Shown piece after piece: positions 1-7,830 of a DNA stretch of 9,895 bases. The stretch's first letter is position 1; each line of letters begins with the position of its first letter. The position numbers and the translations under genes were made by a program. Source of the DNA: Gemmatimonadaceae bacterium (lineage in GTDB: Bacteria > Gemmatimonadota > Gemmatimonadetes > Gemmatimonadales > Gemmatimonadaceae); NCBI GenBank assembly GCA_014378185.1, contig JACMOE010000804.1, positions 1 through 9,895 on the forward strand. Reading direction: 5' to 3'. The notes under the pieces are model-generated. The model was not told the DNA's origin, did no database searches, and worked only from the letters and a program-made list of their open reading frames with translations.

Positions 1-3000
1 GGACAGTCGACCGGGCCCGTTCGCGATGCCGGGGATGGAATCCACGTACACGCTGTCGCCCGTCATCCGCACCCTGCCGTTCACGTGCTCCAGCAATGCT
101 CCGGTCGCGGCCAGCCGGAACTGCACCTCGCGCAGCGTGACGTCTCCCTTCAACACCGGCTTCTTCAACGTCCCTGCCACCGACACGTTCCCTATCGCGC
201 TGCCCTTCACGTCGGTCACAGCGCCGGTGAATTGCGGAATCAGCCCAATGGGCAGGCTGTCCGACGCAAGCGAGACGCTCAGTGGCAAGTCGAGCAGGCG
301 CGAGCCAGTCACTCCGGAAAGCGCCAGGTCGATCGGAACGGTGCCTTTCACGCTCGCGAGCACCTTGCCGGTGGTATCCATCGCCGACACGTTCGTCGTC
401 AGTTGCTTGTTGGCGTACGCGAAGGTGCCGTGCAGCTCGGGCACCGGCGTTTCATTGTAGGTCCCCTTCACGAAGTCGAGCTTGCCCGCGATGGATGGAT
501 CTTCCGCAGTGCCCGCCACGTGCGCGTCCAGATTCAGGCGTCCCGTCACAGCGAGGTCGCTCTGCAGCAGCTCCGCCACGTTTTCCACGGCAAAGTCCGT
601 GACCTGCAGGTCGAAGTTCGCCGTGCCCTTCGTGGGCAGCAATCCGTTGGCGTAGATTCGGCGCGACGGGCCGTCGCGTAACTCCAGGTTCACGACTTCA
701 ACTCCTGCCGCACCAAACCGGATCGTCGCTGGACGCGTCGTCTTCCACGTCGTGCTGTCGAAGCGGAGCGCGACGTCCTTCAACCGCAGCTCGTTGCGCG
801 CCTTGTCGATGGTGAAATCGCCGTTCAGCCCATAGTCGCGTTGCGTGCCCTGACGCACGCGGAAGGCGAGCGTGCCATTGGGCGCGAGGTAGCTGAGGTC
901 ACCCGCCAGGCTGTCGAACGCAAAGCCATACGCACTCACCGTATCCGCACGCAGCGCTGCGTTCACCGTCGACTTCCTTGTGCGCGCATCGAGCCAGCTG
1001 TAAGTCGCGCTGAACCGACGCACCGAATTGCCCTGTATCACCAGGCTGTCGCCCGTAGCGCTGCCCTCGAGCGAGAAGCGGTCGAGCGAGCCCGTGATGG
1101 TACCGTTGGCCCTCAGCTTGCCCGCCAGCAATCCCTTCGGAATGGCGCGCGGCACGTCGGTGGGCAGTTTCAGCTGCGGTGGCGGTAGGTCGGCGATGGC
1201 GCGCTGCACCTCCGTCTCCCTCGCCGTCCTCGCCGAGTCCGCGCGCGCACGGCGCAGCGCTTCGTACGCGATGCGCGGCCGCGGCTTTACAATGACCGTG
1301 TCAGGTGTAGGCGAGGTGGCGCCGGGAATGAACCGCGCGAACCGGGACAGCGAATCCACCACCACCGCATACGTCAGCGCGCCCGTATGCAGCGAGTCGA
1401 GGCCCAGTTGGCCCGACAGGTCGATCTTCGTTCCCGAGCCCTGCAGGTGCGCACGCTCGATGTTCGCCACGCCGTTGGCGAGCCGCGCGCGCACGAACGC
1501 CGAATCCACGCCGATCGTGTCGATGGATGAGGGCCCGAACGTGAACTCCAGGTCCGAGTACATCGTGGCGGGCTTGAACCCCCGCCCACGCGCTCTGCCG
1601 GCAAGGTTGAGCGACGTCACTGGCCCGAACAACATCACCCAGCTCAGGTCGAGTCGCGTCGCATCGGCGACGACATCGTAACCCAGGTCCTTGGACAGGA
1701 AATCAACCGTGCCAGTGAGCCCGAATTGGCCCCCGCCGGGCAGCGAGAGCCGCGTGTCCACCTTCATCGCGTCGATGGGACCATGCGCATGCACAGGGCC
1801 ATGGGCCAACCCCTTCAACAACAGCGTCGGCGCAAACTTCGTCAGCTCGGCCAGCGCGAAGGGCTGGGCATCGACGTCCAGGTCCATCGTCTGCCGGCCT
1901 ATGGTATGGACGGATGCCCGTCCGACAGCGTGCGAGATATTGCGGCCGTCCTGATGCACGATGTCCAGGTTCGTCGCCACGAGTTGCTGCGCCCCGGATC
2001 CATTCAGCGTCGCGGTCCCGCTCAGCGTGCCGCCAATGGGCAGGGTGGGGAACAGCAACTTCACGATATCGATCTGCAGCGGCGCGAGCCGCACGTGCAG
2101 GTCGCGCGCGCTCACCACCACCGGCTTGGTGGGCGTGAACCCCACGACGCCGATTGCCGCCAAGCGATTGGTGCCGCGGGTGGCCGTGGCGAACGTCACG
2201 TCAGCATCGAGCGTCATCCGCTTCGGCGTCCCGCTGAACTTCGCGCGCCCGGACAGCACCCCCTGCCGCGGTGAATGGATCCCGGGCGCCGCGTCCTCGA
2301 TCTGCTTCGTCGTGACACCGGTGAACCGGACGTTCGCATCATGGAAGAACACCGTATCCGTCATCGTGACGCCGACGTCGCCGGTGAAATGCGCTGCACC
2401 GGTCCGCAGGTCAGCGCTCCGGATCACGTAATCCTGCGTCACGCCCTTCCACTGCACGGTCATGGCAAGGTTGCCACCACCCGACGTGGGAAAGTGCGGA
2501 TACAACCAGTGAAAGTCAGCGAATGCCGCCGGAGTCACCGCGAGACTCAGCCGCATGTCGCCGTTGTTCAGGTTGTACACGCCGTCGCCCTTCATCGCCG
2601 AGCCGGGCAGCTGGGCATGTGCACCCTTCCACCAGAGCGAGTCGTCGTTGAACTCGAAATTGCCGGTCAGCGCACGCACGTGGGCGGCAGGCGGCCGGAA
2701 TGGAAACGCATCCATCGCCATCGCCGACACCTGCACGTACCGGCTCTTGAACCGGGGATCGGCCCAGCGCACGAACGGCACCTTGGCATTCACGCGCTCG
2801 AGCGTCACCACCTTCTGGTATCCGCCCTTTGCCTCGTTGATGTAGAGTCGCGATCCCGCGCTCAGGACATCCGCGATGATGCTGTCACGCACGCGCGCCG
2901 ACACGCCCGCGCGTGGCGCCCAGAGCGACCGCACGGTCACGAAGCCGTTGATCACGGTGACGTTCGTGAGGCGGACCGTCGATCCCCAACCCGGCAGCGT

Positions 3001-3414
3001 GTCGCTCGGCGCGCGGGGCGGCGTCGCCGGCCACAGGATGCGGTAGTTCCACTCTGCGCCCGGCAGCCGCGCGACGACGACATCGGGGTGATACACGATC
3101 ACGTTGTCGAAGTCGAGCCGTTGCGAGAGAAAGCTGCGCAACACGTACTGCAGCGAGATCGAATCCGCCTTCAGGAACGGATGGCCCGCACTGTCCGTGA
3201 TCGATACCCGCACCAGCGTCGCACCACTCAGCAGGTTGCCGTGCATCGCGTCCACCTTCACGATGCCATGCGTCTGCGCATTCAGCAGGTCCACGACGAA
3301 GCGCCGGGAGCGCTCTCGCCCGAAGTCCGTGTTCGTCACGAGAAACGCAGCCACGACCCCGAGAATCGCAACCACGCTGAGCACCACGAGCAGGCGGAAC
3401 AGGCGGCGGAGCAT
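1..3414 (-). CDS. TamB/AsmA-like translocation and assembly module protein, C-terminus beyond window
   Basis: An uninterrupted frame of 1138 codons runs from an ATG at 3414 to the left edge with no stop, so the C-terminus is missing. The start is MLRRLFRLLVVLSVVAILG, a basic end followed by one hydrophobic segment (about residues 6-26), fitting a signal anchor in the inner membrane with the rest in the periplasm. The remainder is a long run of alternating beta-strand patterns rich in G, D, T and V (for example GTLSGTATLNG, LKGDVTLREVQF), as in TamB/AsmA-type lipid-transfer and assembly proteins that form a hydrophobic groove. A charged, probably helical insert lies near residues 710-745. The start shares one base with the stop of the upstream Omp85 gene, and only a weak AGG lies 7 bases before the ATG, so translational coupling is likely. 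I saw no cysteine in the visible part. TamB_C (DUF490) would lie outside the window, so assignment rests on architecture and on the TamA-like neighbour. An AsmA-family relative is the alternative. Confidence 0.85.
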   Translation of the reverse strand, partial: MLRRLFRLLVVLSVVAILGVVAAFLVTNTDFGRERSRRFVVDLLNAQTHGIVKVDAMHGNLLSGATLVRVSITDSAGHPFLKADSISLQYVLRSFLSQRLDFDNVIVYHPDVVVARLPGAEWNYRILWPATPPRAPSDTLPGWGSTVRLTNVTVINGFVTVRSLWAPRAGVSARVRDSIIADVLSAGSRLYINEAKGGYQKVVTLERVNAKVPFVRWADPRFKSRYVQVSAMAMDAFPFRPPAAHVRALTGNFEFNDDSLWWKGAHAQLPGSAMKGDGVYNLNNGDMRLSLAVTPAAFADFHWLYPHFPTSGGGNLAMTVQWKGVTQDYVIRSADLRTGAAHFTGDVGVTMTDTVFFHDANVRFTGVTTKQIEDAAPGIHSPRQGVLSGRAKFSGTPKRMTLDADVTFATATRGTNRLAAIGVVGFTPTKPVVVSARDLHVRLAPLQIDIVKLLFPTLPIGGTLSGTATLNGSGAQQLVATNLDIVHQDGRNISHAVGRASVHTIGRQTMDLDVDAQPFALAELTKFAPTLLLKGLAHGPVHAHGPIDAMKVDTRLSLPGGGQFGLTGTVDFLSKDLGYDVVADATRLDLSWVMLFGPVTSLNLAGRARGRGFKPATMYSDLEFTFGPSSIDTIGVDSAFVRARLANGVANIERAHLQGSGTKIDLSGQLGLDSLHTGALTYAVVVDSLSRFARFIPGATSPTPDTVIVKPRPRIAYEALRRARADSARTARETEVQRAIADLPPPQLKLPTDVPRAIPKGLLAGKLRANGTITGSLDRFSLEGSATGDSLVIQGNSVRRFSATYSWLDARTRKSTVNAALRADTVSAYGFAFDSLAGDLSYLAPNGTLAFRVRQGTQRDYGLNGDFTIDKARNELRLKDVALRFDSTTWKTTRPATIRFGAAGVEVVNLELRDGPSRRIYANGLLPTKGTANFDLQVTDFAVENVAELLQSDLAVTGRLNLDAHVAGTAEDPSIAGKLDFVKGTYNETPVPELHGTFAYANKQLTTNVSAMDTTGKVLASVKGTVPIDLALSGVTGSRLLDLPLSVSLASDSLPIGLIPQFTGAVTDVKGSAIGNVSVAGTLKKPVLKGDVTLREVQFRLAATGALLEHVNGRVRMTGDSVYVDSIPGIANGPGRLS

Positions 3415-5717
3415 CAGTACGCCTGGCCGATCGACAGGTGCAACGTGAACCGGTTCAGGATCGCCCCGATGCCCGTCGATGTGCCCGTCGCCGAGTACAG
3501 CTTCGGGATGTCCAGCGGGACGATCTCCAGCTTGCCGTTCCGCACGACCTCCGTCACCACCGCGAGTTTTTCTGCACGCGAGGGATTGAAGCCCACGTCC
3601 ACCCGGATTGGTCCCACCGACGTCAGGTACCGCACGCCGAAGCCCGGCGTGATGGCGCCCGTGCCGCGCACGAGGTCCGCGAGCGTCCGCACGCCGGCAC
3701 CCAGAGGGTCCAGGATGCGCTCGCCCACCGCGGCGCCATCGATGAACACGGCGGCACTCAGGTCTGGCACGAACGCCAGCGGGAACCGATACTCGATGCT
3801 CCCTTCCAGCAGCGACGTGCCGCCGAGCGGCCGCGGCGTGAACTTGTCGTCCCCAAGCGCGCCGAATACGCCGTCCTTGGCCGCCGTATCGCGCGCCGTG
3901 TTGGGGTCGCACAGGTGCACGGCGTCGGAATTGACGTCGCAGGGCGCGCCGCTCGCCGTCGTGGCGTGCGCCAGGAAGCCGCGGGGCAACGTGAGAATGC
4001 GGGGGCCGAGCTGATTCTCCCCATATCCACGAACGGACTGCGATCCGCCGGCATAGTAGCGCTTGCGCGGATGCAGTACCGATTCGCTCATCGTGCCACT
4101 GCCGCCGAGTGGACGAACGAACCCGACGCGCAGGTGCGCCGCGAACACCGCGTTCTTCGGGCCCATGCGCGAGTACAGCGCTCCCTCCGCGTACGCCCTG
4201 TTGTAGCGATAATCGGATACCGTGAATGACGACGCGTGCTCGAGCACCGCCCGCGCCGTGTACCCTCGCATGGGGTTCAACGGCTGGTCCGACCGATCCA
4301 CCTGCAACTGCGCGGTGACCGGCGACAACCGCTGGTGCGAGCGGAGGGCCGCGATCGACGTCGTGTCACAGACGCCGAAATTCACGCAGAAGTACGGACC
4401 GCCCGCTTCCACACGCGTCACCTCGAAGCGATAGGACAGGCTGGCCGGAGCACGCACCGCGACCGTGCGCGTGTAGGTGAGGTTCCCGCCATAGCCGCGG
4501 TCGATCACCACCGACGGAACGGCCCGACGCTGCGCGAACGCCCCAATCGCGAGCGCATTGCGCGGACGCTGGAGCCACGCCGGCTGCTTGAGCTCCACGC
4601 TCGCCTGGTACGTCGGCTGCAGGAAGTCGTTGCCGCTGCCGGTGATCGTCGTGTCATCGAGCTGGCGGTGAAACAATCCCCTGCCGTTCAACGAACCGGC
4701 AAGCAGGTTGCCCACCGTCGCGGAAATATCGAGACGCCGCGCGCCACCAAACAGGTTGTAGTGCGTAAAGCGGCCTTCCGTCTGCACGAAGTCCACCGTG
4801 TTGAATCCGCCGCCGATCCGCGCCTCGTGCAGCGGCGCCTCGCGCAGCAGCACGTTCACCGTCTTCACGCTGTCGAACGTCTCCGGCACGTCGAGCGCCG
4901 CCAGCTTGAACAGGTTCGACTCGTACAGGTTGCGCTGGCTCTCGATCATCGCCGAGCGGCGGAACACGTCACCCCGACGAAAGCTCAGGGAGTTGAGCAC
5001 CGTCGCCGGCGCCACCTGGTTCGCTCCCTGGATCACGATGTCCCCCACCGTCGTGAGGTGGTTGGGTACGAGGCGCAGTTGCACACGCGCCGTGTGCGCC
5101 GGCTGATCCACCACGGTGGACGTATCCACGAGTGCGTCTGCGTATCCCAGGTCCCACAGCGCATTCTGGAACTGGAGTCGCGTGGAATCGAGCTCGAAGA
5201 GATCGAGCGGCCGCCCCGTCTCCACCAGCGTGAGCTGCTTCGCCTTCCTGGGCGCGAACAGCGTGGAGTCGTACGCAATGGTGACGTCCGAGACCACCGT
5301 CGGCAGGCCCTCCACGATGTGGAACCGCACCGCCACCTGCCCGTCGTTCACCTGCGTGACCGTGGTGTCCACCTGCGCCTCGCGATACCCCTCGCGGAAG
5401 TAGAACACGCGAATGCGGAGAACGTCGCGCTTGAGCTCCTGACGGTTCAGGTAGTGGCGCTCCTCGAACCCGCGATACGGGGTGAAGCGACAGAACAGCG
5501 CGAGCGCAAAGCTCCGGCACCGCGTCGGCTCCGTGTAGATGTTCGTCCGGAGCTCGACAAGGTCGATCGCCTTCGTCGCACCTTCGAACTGCACGGACAC
5601 CACCTCCGGCGCCGGCGCGACATCACGAAGGCGGAGTTGGGCGGCAAGGGGAGGCGCAGCAAAGGCGCTCGCCACGAGCGCGAGCGCCAGTCGCCCCAGA
5701 CGGCAGGACAGGTGCAT
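3414..5717 (-). CDS. Outer membrane Omp85 protein, TamA/BamA type
   Basis: This 767-residue protein should sit in the outer membrane and insert or export proteins together with the TamB-like product. A signal peptide (MHLSCRLGRLALALVASAFA, likely cleaved near AA-Q27) is followed by POTRA-type repeats to about residue 290 (for example VVSVQFEGATKAIDLVELR and VGDIVIQGANQV). A C-terminal Bac_surface_Ag barrel follows, marked by NLFGGARRLDISA, by the Omp85 signature YYAGGSQSVRGY at about 554-565, and by a final strand ending in aromatic Y. Length suits the family. The frame can be extended to a TTG at 5762, but the ATG at 5717 starts exactly at the signal peptide and is preferred. No Shine-Dalgarno is visible before it, and an AT-rich TATAGATT lies just upstream. 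Mature cysteines occur only as three close pairs: 67/76, 444/450 and 593/603. The direct overlap with a TamB-like gene favours TamA over BamA, but BamA-type function cannot be excluded. Confidence 0.9.
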   Translation of the reverse strand: MHLSCRLGRLALALVASAFAAPPLAAQLRLRDVAPAPEVVSVQFEGATKAIDLVELRTNIYTEPTRCRSFALALFCRFTPYRGFEERHYLNRQELKRDVLRIRVFYFREGYREAQVDTTVTQVNDGQVAVRFHIVEGLPTVVSDVTIAYDSTLFAPRKAKQLTLVETGRPLDLFELDSTRLQFQNALWDLGYADALVDTSTVVDQPAHTARVQLRLVPNHLTTVGDIVIQGANQVAPATVLNSLSFRRGDVFRRSAMIESQRNLYESNLFKLAALDVPETFDSVKTVNVLLREAPLHEARIGGGFNTVDFVQTEGRFTHYNLFGGARRLDISATVGNLLAGSLNGRGLFHRQLDDTTITGSGNDFLQPTYQASVELKQPAWLQRPRNALAIGAFAQRRAVPSVVIDRGYGGNLTYTRTVAVRAPASLSYRFEVTRVEAGGPYFCVNFGVCDTTSIAALRSHQRLSPVTAQLQVDRSDQPLNPMRGYTARAVLEHASSFTVSDYRYNRAYAEGALYSRMGPKNAVFAAHLRVGFVRPLGGSGTMSESVLHPRKRYYAGGSQSVRGYGENQLGPRILTLPRGFLAHATTASGAPCDVNSDAVHLCDPNTARDTAAKDGVFGALGDDKFTPRPLGGTSLLEGSIEYRFPLAFVPDLSAAVFIDGAAVGERILDPLGAGVRTLADLVRGTGAITPGFGVRYLTSVGPIRVDVGFNPSRAEKLAVVTEVVRNGKLEIVPLDIPKLYSATGTSTGIGAILNRFTLHLSIGQAY

Positions 5718-5867
5718 GATGGAGTAATCTATAGCAAAGGATGGGCCCCCGGTGAGGCACAACCTCGGTCACCCACTGGGCCGAGCACGACTCAGCACTG
5801 GTGAATGGGCGTGCAGACAACCCACGACCCACTCCGCGACACCAGTTCGTCCCCCGTCCCCTCGCCG
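5718..5867 (-). other. rho to tamA-like intergenic region with nested inverted repeats
   Basis: This stretch separates two co-directional genes. On the minus strand ACTGGTG/CACCAGT (arms 5840-5846 and 5797-5803) encloses a second stem, GGGtCGTG/CACGCCC (arms 5823-5830 and 5807-5813), with a 9-base loop. A weaker bulged hairpin follows at 5751-5773 (GAGG/CCTC plus GGT/ACC). No T-run follows any of them, so they do not look like intrinsic terminators. They could be an RNA processing, stability or attenuation element between rho and the tamA-like gene. No small ORF here is convincing. Confidence 0.4.
5726..5733 (-). promoter_or_regulatory. Possible -10 element just upstream of the tamA-like gene
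   Basis: Read on the minus strand, TATAGATT stands out in a GC-rich setting. It contains TAGATT, which fits TANNNT and ends 8 bases before the ATG at 5717. With no Shine-Dalgarno visible, a very short leader or leaderless mRNA is possible. I found no convincing -35. The gene may equally be read through from rho. Confidence 0.3.
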
Positions 5868-7415
5868 CTACAGCCCCGTCAGCAGCGCATCGTTGTTCGT
5901 CGTGTTCGCTATCCGCTTGATCAACCACTCCATTCCCGATTGCGGTGGCATCTGACCAAGCCCGCGGCGCAGCGTGTACACGTGATCCAGCTGGTCCGGC
6001 CGGAACAGCTTCTCCTCCCGCCGCGTCCCGCTCGTGGCAATGTCGATTGCCGGATAGATGCGCTTCTCCGCAAGTGAACGATCGAGCTTGATCTCGCAGT
6101 TGCCCGTGCCCTTGAACTCCTCGAAGATGATGTCGTCCATCCGCGACCCGGTCTCCACGAGCGCCGTCGCGATGATCGTCAGCGAGCCGCCGCCAGACGA
6201 CGGCGCCACCGCGCGCGCCGACCCGAAGAACGCCTTGGGCTTCGCCATCGCCTGCGCATCCAGCCCGCCCGACATCGTGCGACCCGTACCGCGCTCCGCC
6301 GTGTTGTGTGCCCGCGCCATGCGCGTCAGCGAGTCGAGCACGATCACCACGTCCCGGCCCGTCTCCACCAGGCGCCGCGCACGTTCGAGCACCATCTCGG
6401 TGACCTCCACATGCCGAGCCGCCGGTTGATCGAAGCTCGACGCAATCACCTCACCCACGCCCCACGAAATCGCTTCGCTCACCTCTTCCGGACGCTCGTC
6501 CACCAGCAGGATCAACAGGCTCGCTGCAGGATGATTGATGGCGATGCCCTCCGTGATCGCATGCAGCAGCGTCGTCTTGCCGGCACGCGCTGGCGCCACG
6601 ATGAGCGCCCGCTGCCCGTAGCCGATCGGCGCAATGAGGTCGATGGCGCGCCGGATCAGTTCCGAACCCGCCTTCGCCGGACGACCTGTCTCCAGGTACA
6701 GCTTCCGCTCCGGATACGTCGCAATGAGTGTATTGAAATCGGGGCGACGGGCGGCTTCCGCTGGATCACCAGCATTGATCTGCGTGATCTCGATCAGCGC
6801 ATTGCGGCCCCGCGGATCTCGCCCGGTGGTCCCCGCCACCTCATCGCTCTTTCGCAGCGCGTACTGCCGCACGAGGTGCGGTGGCACATACGCATCACCG
6901 GGGTCCGCCAGGTAGCTCCCCTGCGCTCGGCGAATGAACCCGCCGTCGCGCGCCGGGTCGAACCAGCCCGTTGTTTCCCCAGTGGCCACGAGCGCAACGG
7001 GAGCCGCCGCCGGCCCGCCCGACGCCACACGGTCGGGCGGTGCCTGGCCCGGCTCGCGCCTGCCTCGACCCCGATTGCGCCGACCGCGTCGGCCGTTCTG
7101 ACCCTGGCCTTCGCGTGGATGCGCCCCGCCAATCCCCGTCTCCGGTCGGCTGCGATCCGATGGCGACGGCGTGCCGCCGGTACTTTCGCCCGCCGCGGGC
7201 ACGTCTCCCGTTGGTGCATTGTCCGGCTCGCGCATCGCGCGCTCGCCCTGCGCGTCGTGGCTCGCCTCAGCCTCGGGCATGCGCGGATCCGGACCGCCAT
7301 CCTGCGCCACGGACGCTTCGCGATAGGGATTGTCCTCTGCGCCATTCTCGGCGAGAGGGTCGAGCTTTGGGCGCGTTGCGCGGCCGCGACGTGGAGGACG
7401 CCGGCGTTCGTTCAT
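5868..7415 (-). CDS. rho: Transcription termination factor Rho
   Basis: Rho is a hexameric RNA-dependent ATPase that ends transcription in the cytoplasm. Residues 1-140 are G/P/R/E-rich and look disordered, with an RG cluster at 107-122, and the usual N-terminal Rho_N helical domain is not recognisable. The cold-shock-like RNA-binding domain spans about 148-213 (GWFDPARDGGFIR, GDAYVPPHLVRQY). The ATPase core carries the P-loop APARAGKTTLL with K280, LLVDERPEEV with the likely catalytic E307, Walker B VVIVLD with D361, the Q-loop region SGGLDAQAMAKPKAFFGSAR, the R-loop GSRMDD at 423-428 and the arginine-finger motif SGTRREEKL with R465. The length of 515 residues exceeds the roughly 420 of E. 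coli Rho because of the N-terminus. The ATG at 7415 is preferred: an in-frame stop lies about 13 codons upstream and no alternative ATG intervenes, although no Shine-Dalgarno is evident. The tamA-like gene follows 150 bases downstream on the same strand. Confidence 0.97.
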   Translation of the reverse strand: MNERRRPPRRGRATRPKLDPLAENGAEDNPYREASVAQDGGPDPRMPEAEASHDAQGERAMREPDNAPTGDVPAAGESTGGTPSPSDRSRPETGIGGAHPREGQGQNGRRGRRNRGRGRREPGQAPPDRVASGGPAAAPVALVATGETTGWFDPARDGGFIRRAQGSYLADPGDAYVPPHLVRQYALRKSDEVAGTTGRDPRGRNALIEITQINAGDPAEAARRPDFNTLIATYPERKLYLETGRPAKAGSELIRRAIDLIAPIGYGQRALIVAPARAGKTTLLHAITEGIAINHPAASLLILLVDERPEEVSEAISWGVGEVIASSFDQPAARHVEVTEMVLERARRLVETGRDVVIVLDSLTRMARAHNTAERGTGRTMSGGLDAQAMAKPKAFFGSARAVAPSSGGGSLTIIATALVETGSRMDDIIFEEFKGTGNCEIKLDRSLAEKRIYPAIDIATSGTRREEKLFRPDQLDHVYTLRRGLGQMPPQSGMEWLIKRIANTTNNDALLTGL

Positions 7416-7440
7416 GCAGCTGTTGTCGGTCAGGGTGAAT

Positions 7441-7463
7441 GAGCGCGCTCACGCATGGCGTGA
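7441..7463. repeat. Two adjoining palindromes in the rho leader
   Basis: GAGCGCGCTC at 7441-7450 is a perfect 10-base palindrome. It overlaps TCACGC-ATG-GCGTGA at 7449-7463, a perfect 6-base inverted repeat with a 3-base loop. They end about 26 bases upstream of the rho ATG. They could be a protein-binding operator or two mutually exclusive hairpins in the rho mRNA leader. Short GC-rich palindromes also arise by chance in DNA of this composition. Confidence 0.35.
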
Positions 7464-7528
7464 CCACGTCCTGCTGAAAGCGGTACTGCGTTCGCGGCAT
7501 CGCGAGATTGCTAGCCACATGAGGAAGC

Positions 7529-7557
7529 CGTATGGCGAGTGCCACGACGGAACGCAA
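7529..7557 (-). promoter_or_regulatory. Candidate rho promoter
   Basis: On the minus strand TTGCGT (7557-7552) and CATACG (7534-7529) are separated by 17 bases, a spacing typical of housekeeping sigma factors. Both hexamers are only partial matches. It would give a leader of roughly 105 bases containing the palindromes near rho. A weaker plus-strand pair, TTGCTA and TATGGC, also 17 apart, overlaps it at 7508-7536. Confidence 0.25.
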
Positions 7558-7694
7558 AATGTGACGGACTCAGTGACGCGATTCGGTGCTGTGCCTCATA
7601 TGTCTGCCGGCGCGGAACCCTCACGCGGGGCCAGACGAAATTCCTGCCAGGGCGCGGCCATGATCTCGCCGCGTTCGCCCGTCGCTCACGGGCC

Positions 7695-7721
7695 ACCGGG
7701 ATCGCCCCGGTTCATTTTGTC
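7695..7721 (+). terminator. Orphan terminator-like hairpin, plus strand
   Basis: ACCGGG (7695-7700) pairs with CCCGGT (7706-7711) around the 5-base loop ATCGC, and the following plus-strand bases TCATTTTGT are T-rich. This is the layout of an intrinsic terminator, with a short 6-bp stem and an interrupted T-run. No annotated plus-strand gene lies upstream to use it, since rho and the DHp-only gene are both on the minus strand. Confidence 0.35.
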
Positions 7722-7814
7722 GGCGGGACCTGACGCGAAGACCGTCGGCGCCACCGGACGCATCGAGTATCGCCACTCACCACGATTCGCGCAACCCACA
7801 GGGCCAAAGCCGAC

Positions 7815-7830
7815 CAGGCGCTCCGGCCTG
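7815..7830 (-). repeat. Small hairpin just after the DHp-only gene
   Basis: CAGGC (7815-7819) and GCCTG (7826-7830) form a 5-bp stem with a 6-base loop, starting three bases past the DHp-only gene stop on the minus strand. No T-run follows, so it is at best a weak 3' end stabiliser and not a proper intrinsic terminator. Confidence 0.25.

Noticed and set aside
2275..4014. Long plus-strand open frame of 579 codons opposite the tamA-like and tamB-like genes
   Set aside because: Its product is rich in Arg and His with no domain. It is the expected shadow of GC-rich coding DNA on the other strand, which encodes clear protein families.
5718..5762. TTG start extending the Omp85 protein by 15 residues
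   Set aside because: It would put a polar stretch before a classic signal peptide, and its GAGG lies directly against the TTG with no proper spacing.
4236..5804. Plus-strand open frame of 522 codons opposite the Omp85 gene
   Set aside because: Same shadow composition; the minus strand holds an Omp85 protein with signal peptide and VRGY motif.
6306..7442. Plus-strand open frame of 378 codons opposite rho
   Set aside because: Antisense to highly conserved Rho motifs, with no recognisable domain.
7533..7548. CIRCE-like half site GGCACTC upstream of rho
   Set aside because: Only one half resembles the element; the 9-base spacer and matching second arm are absent.
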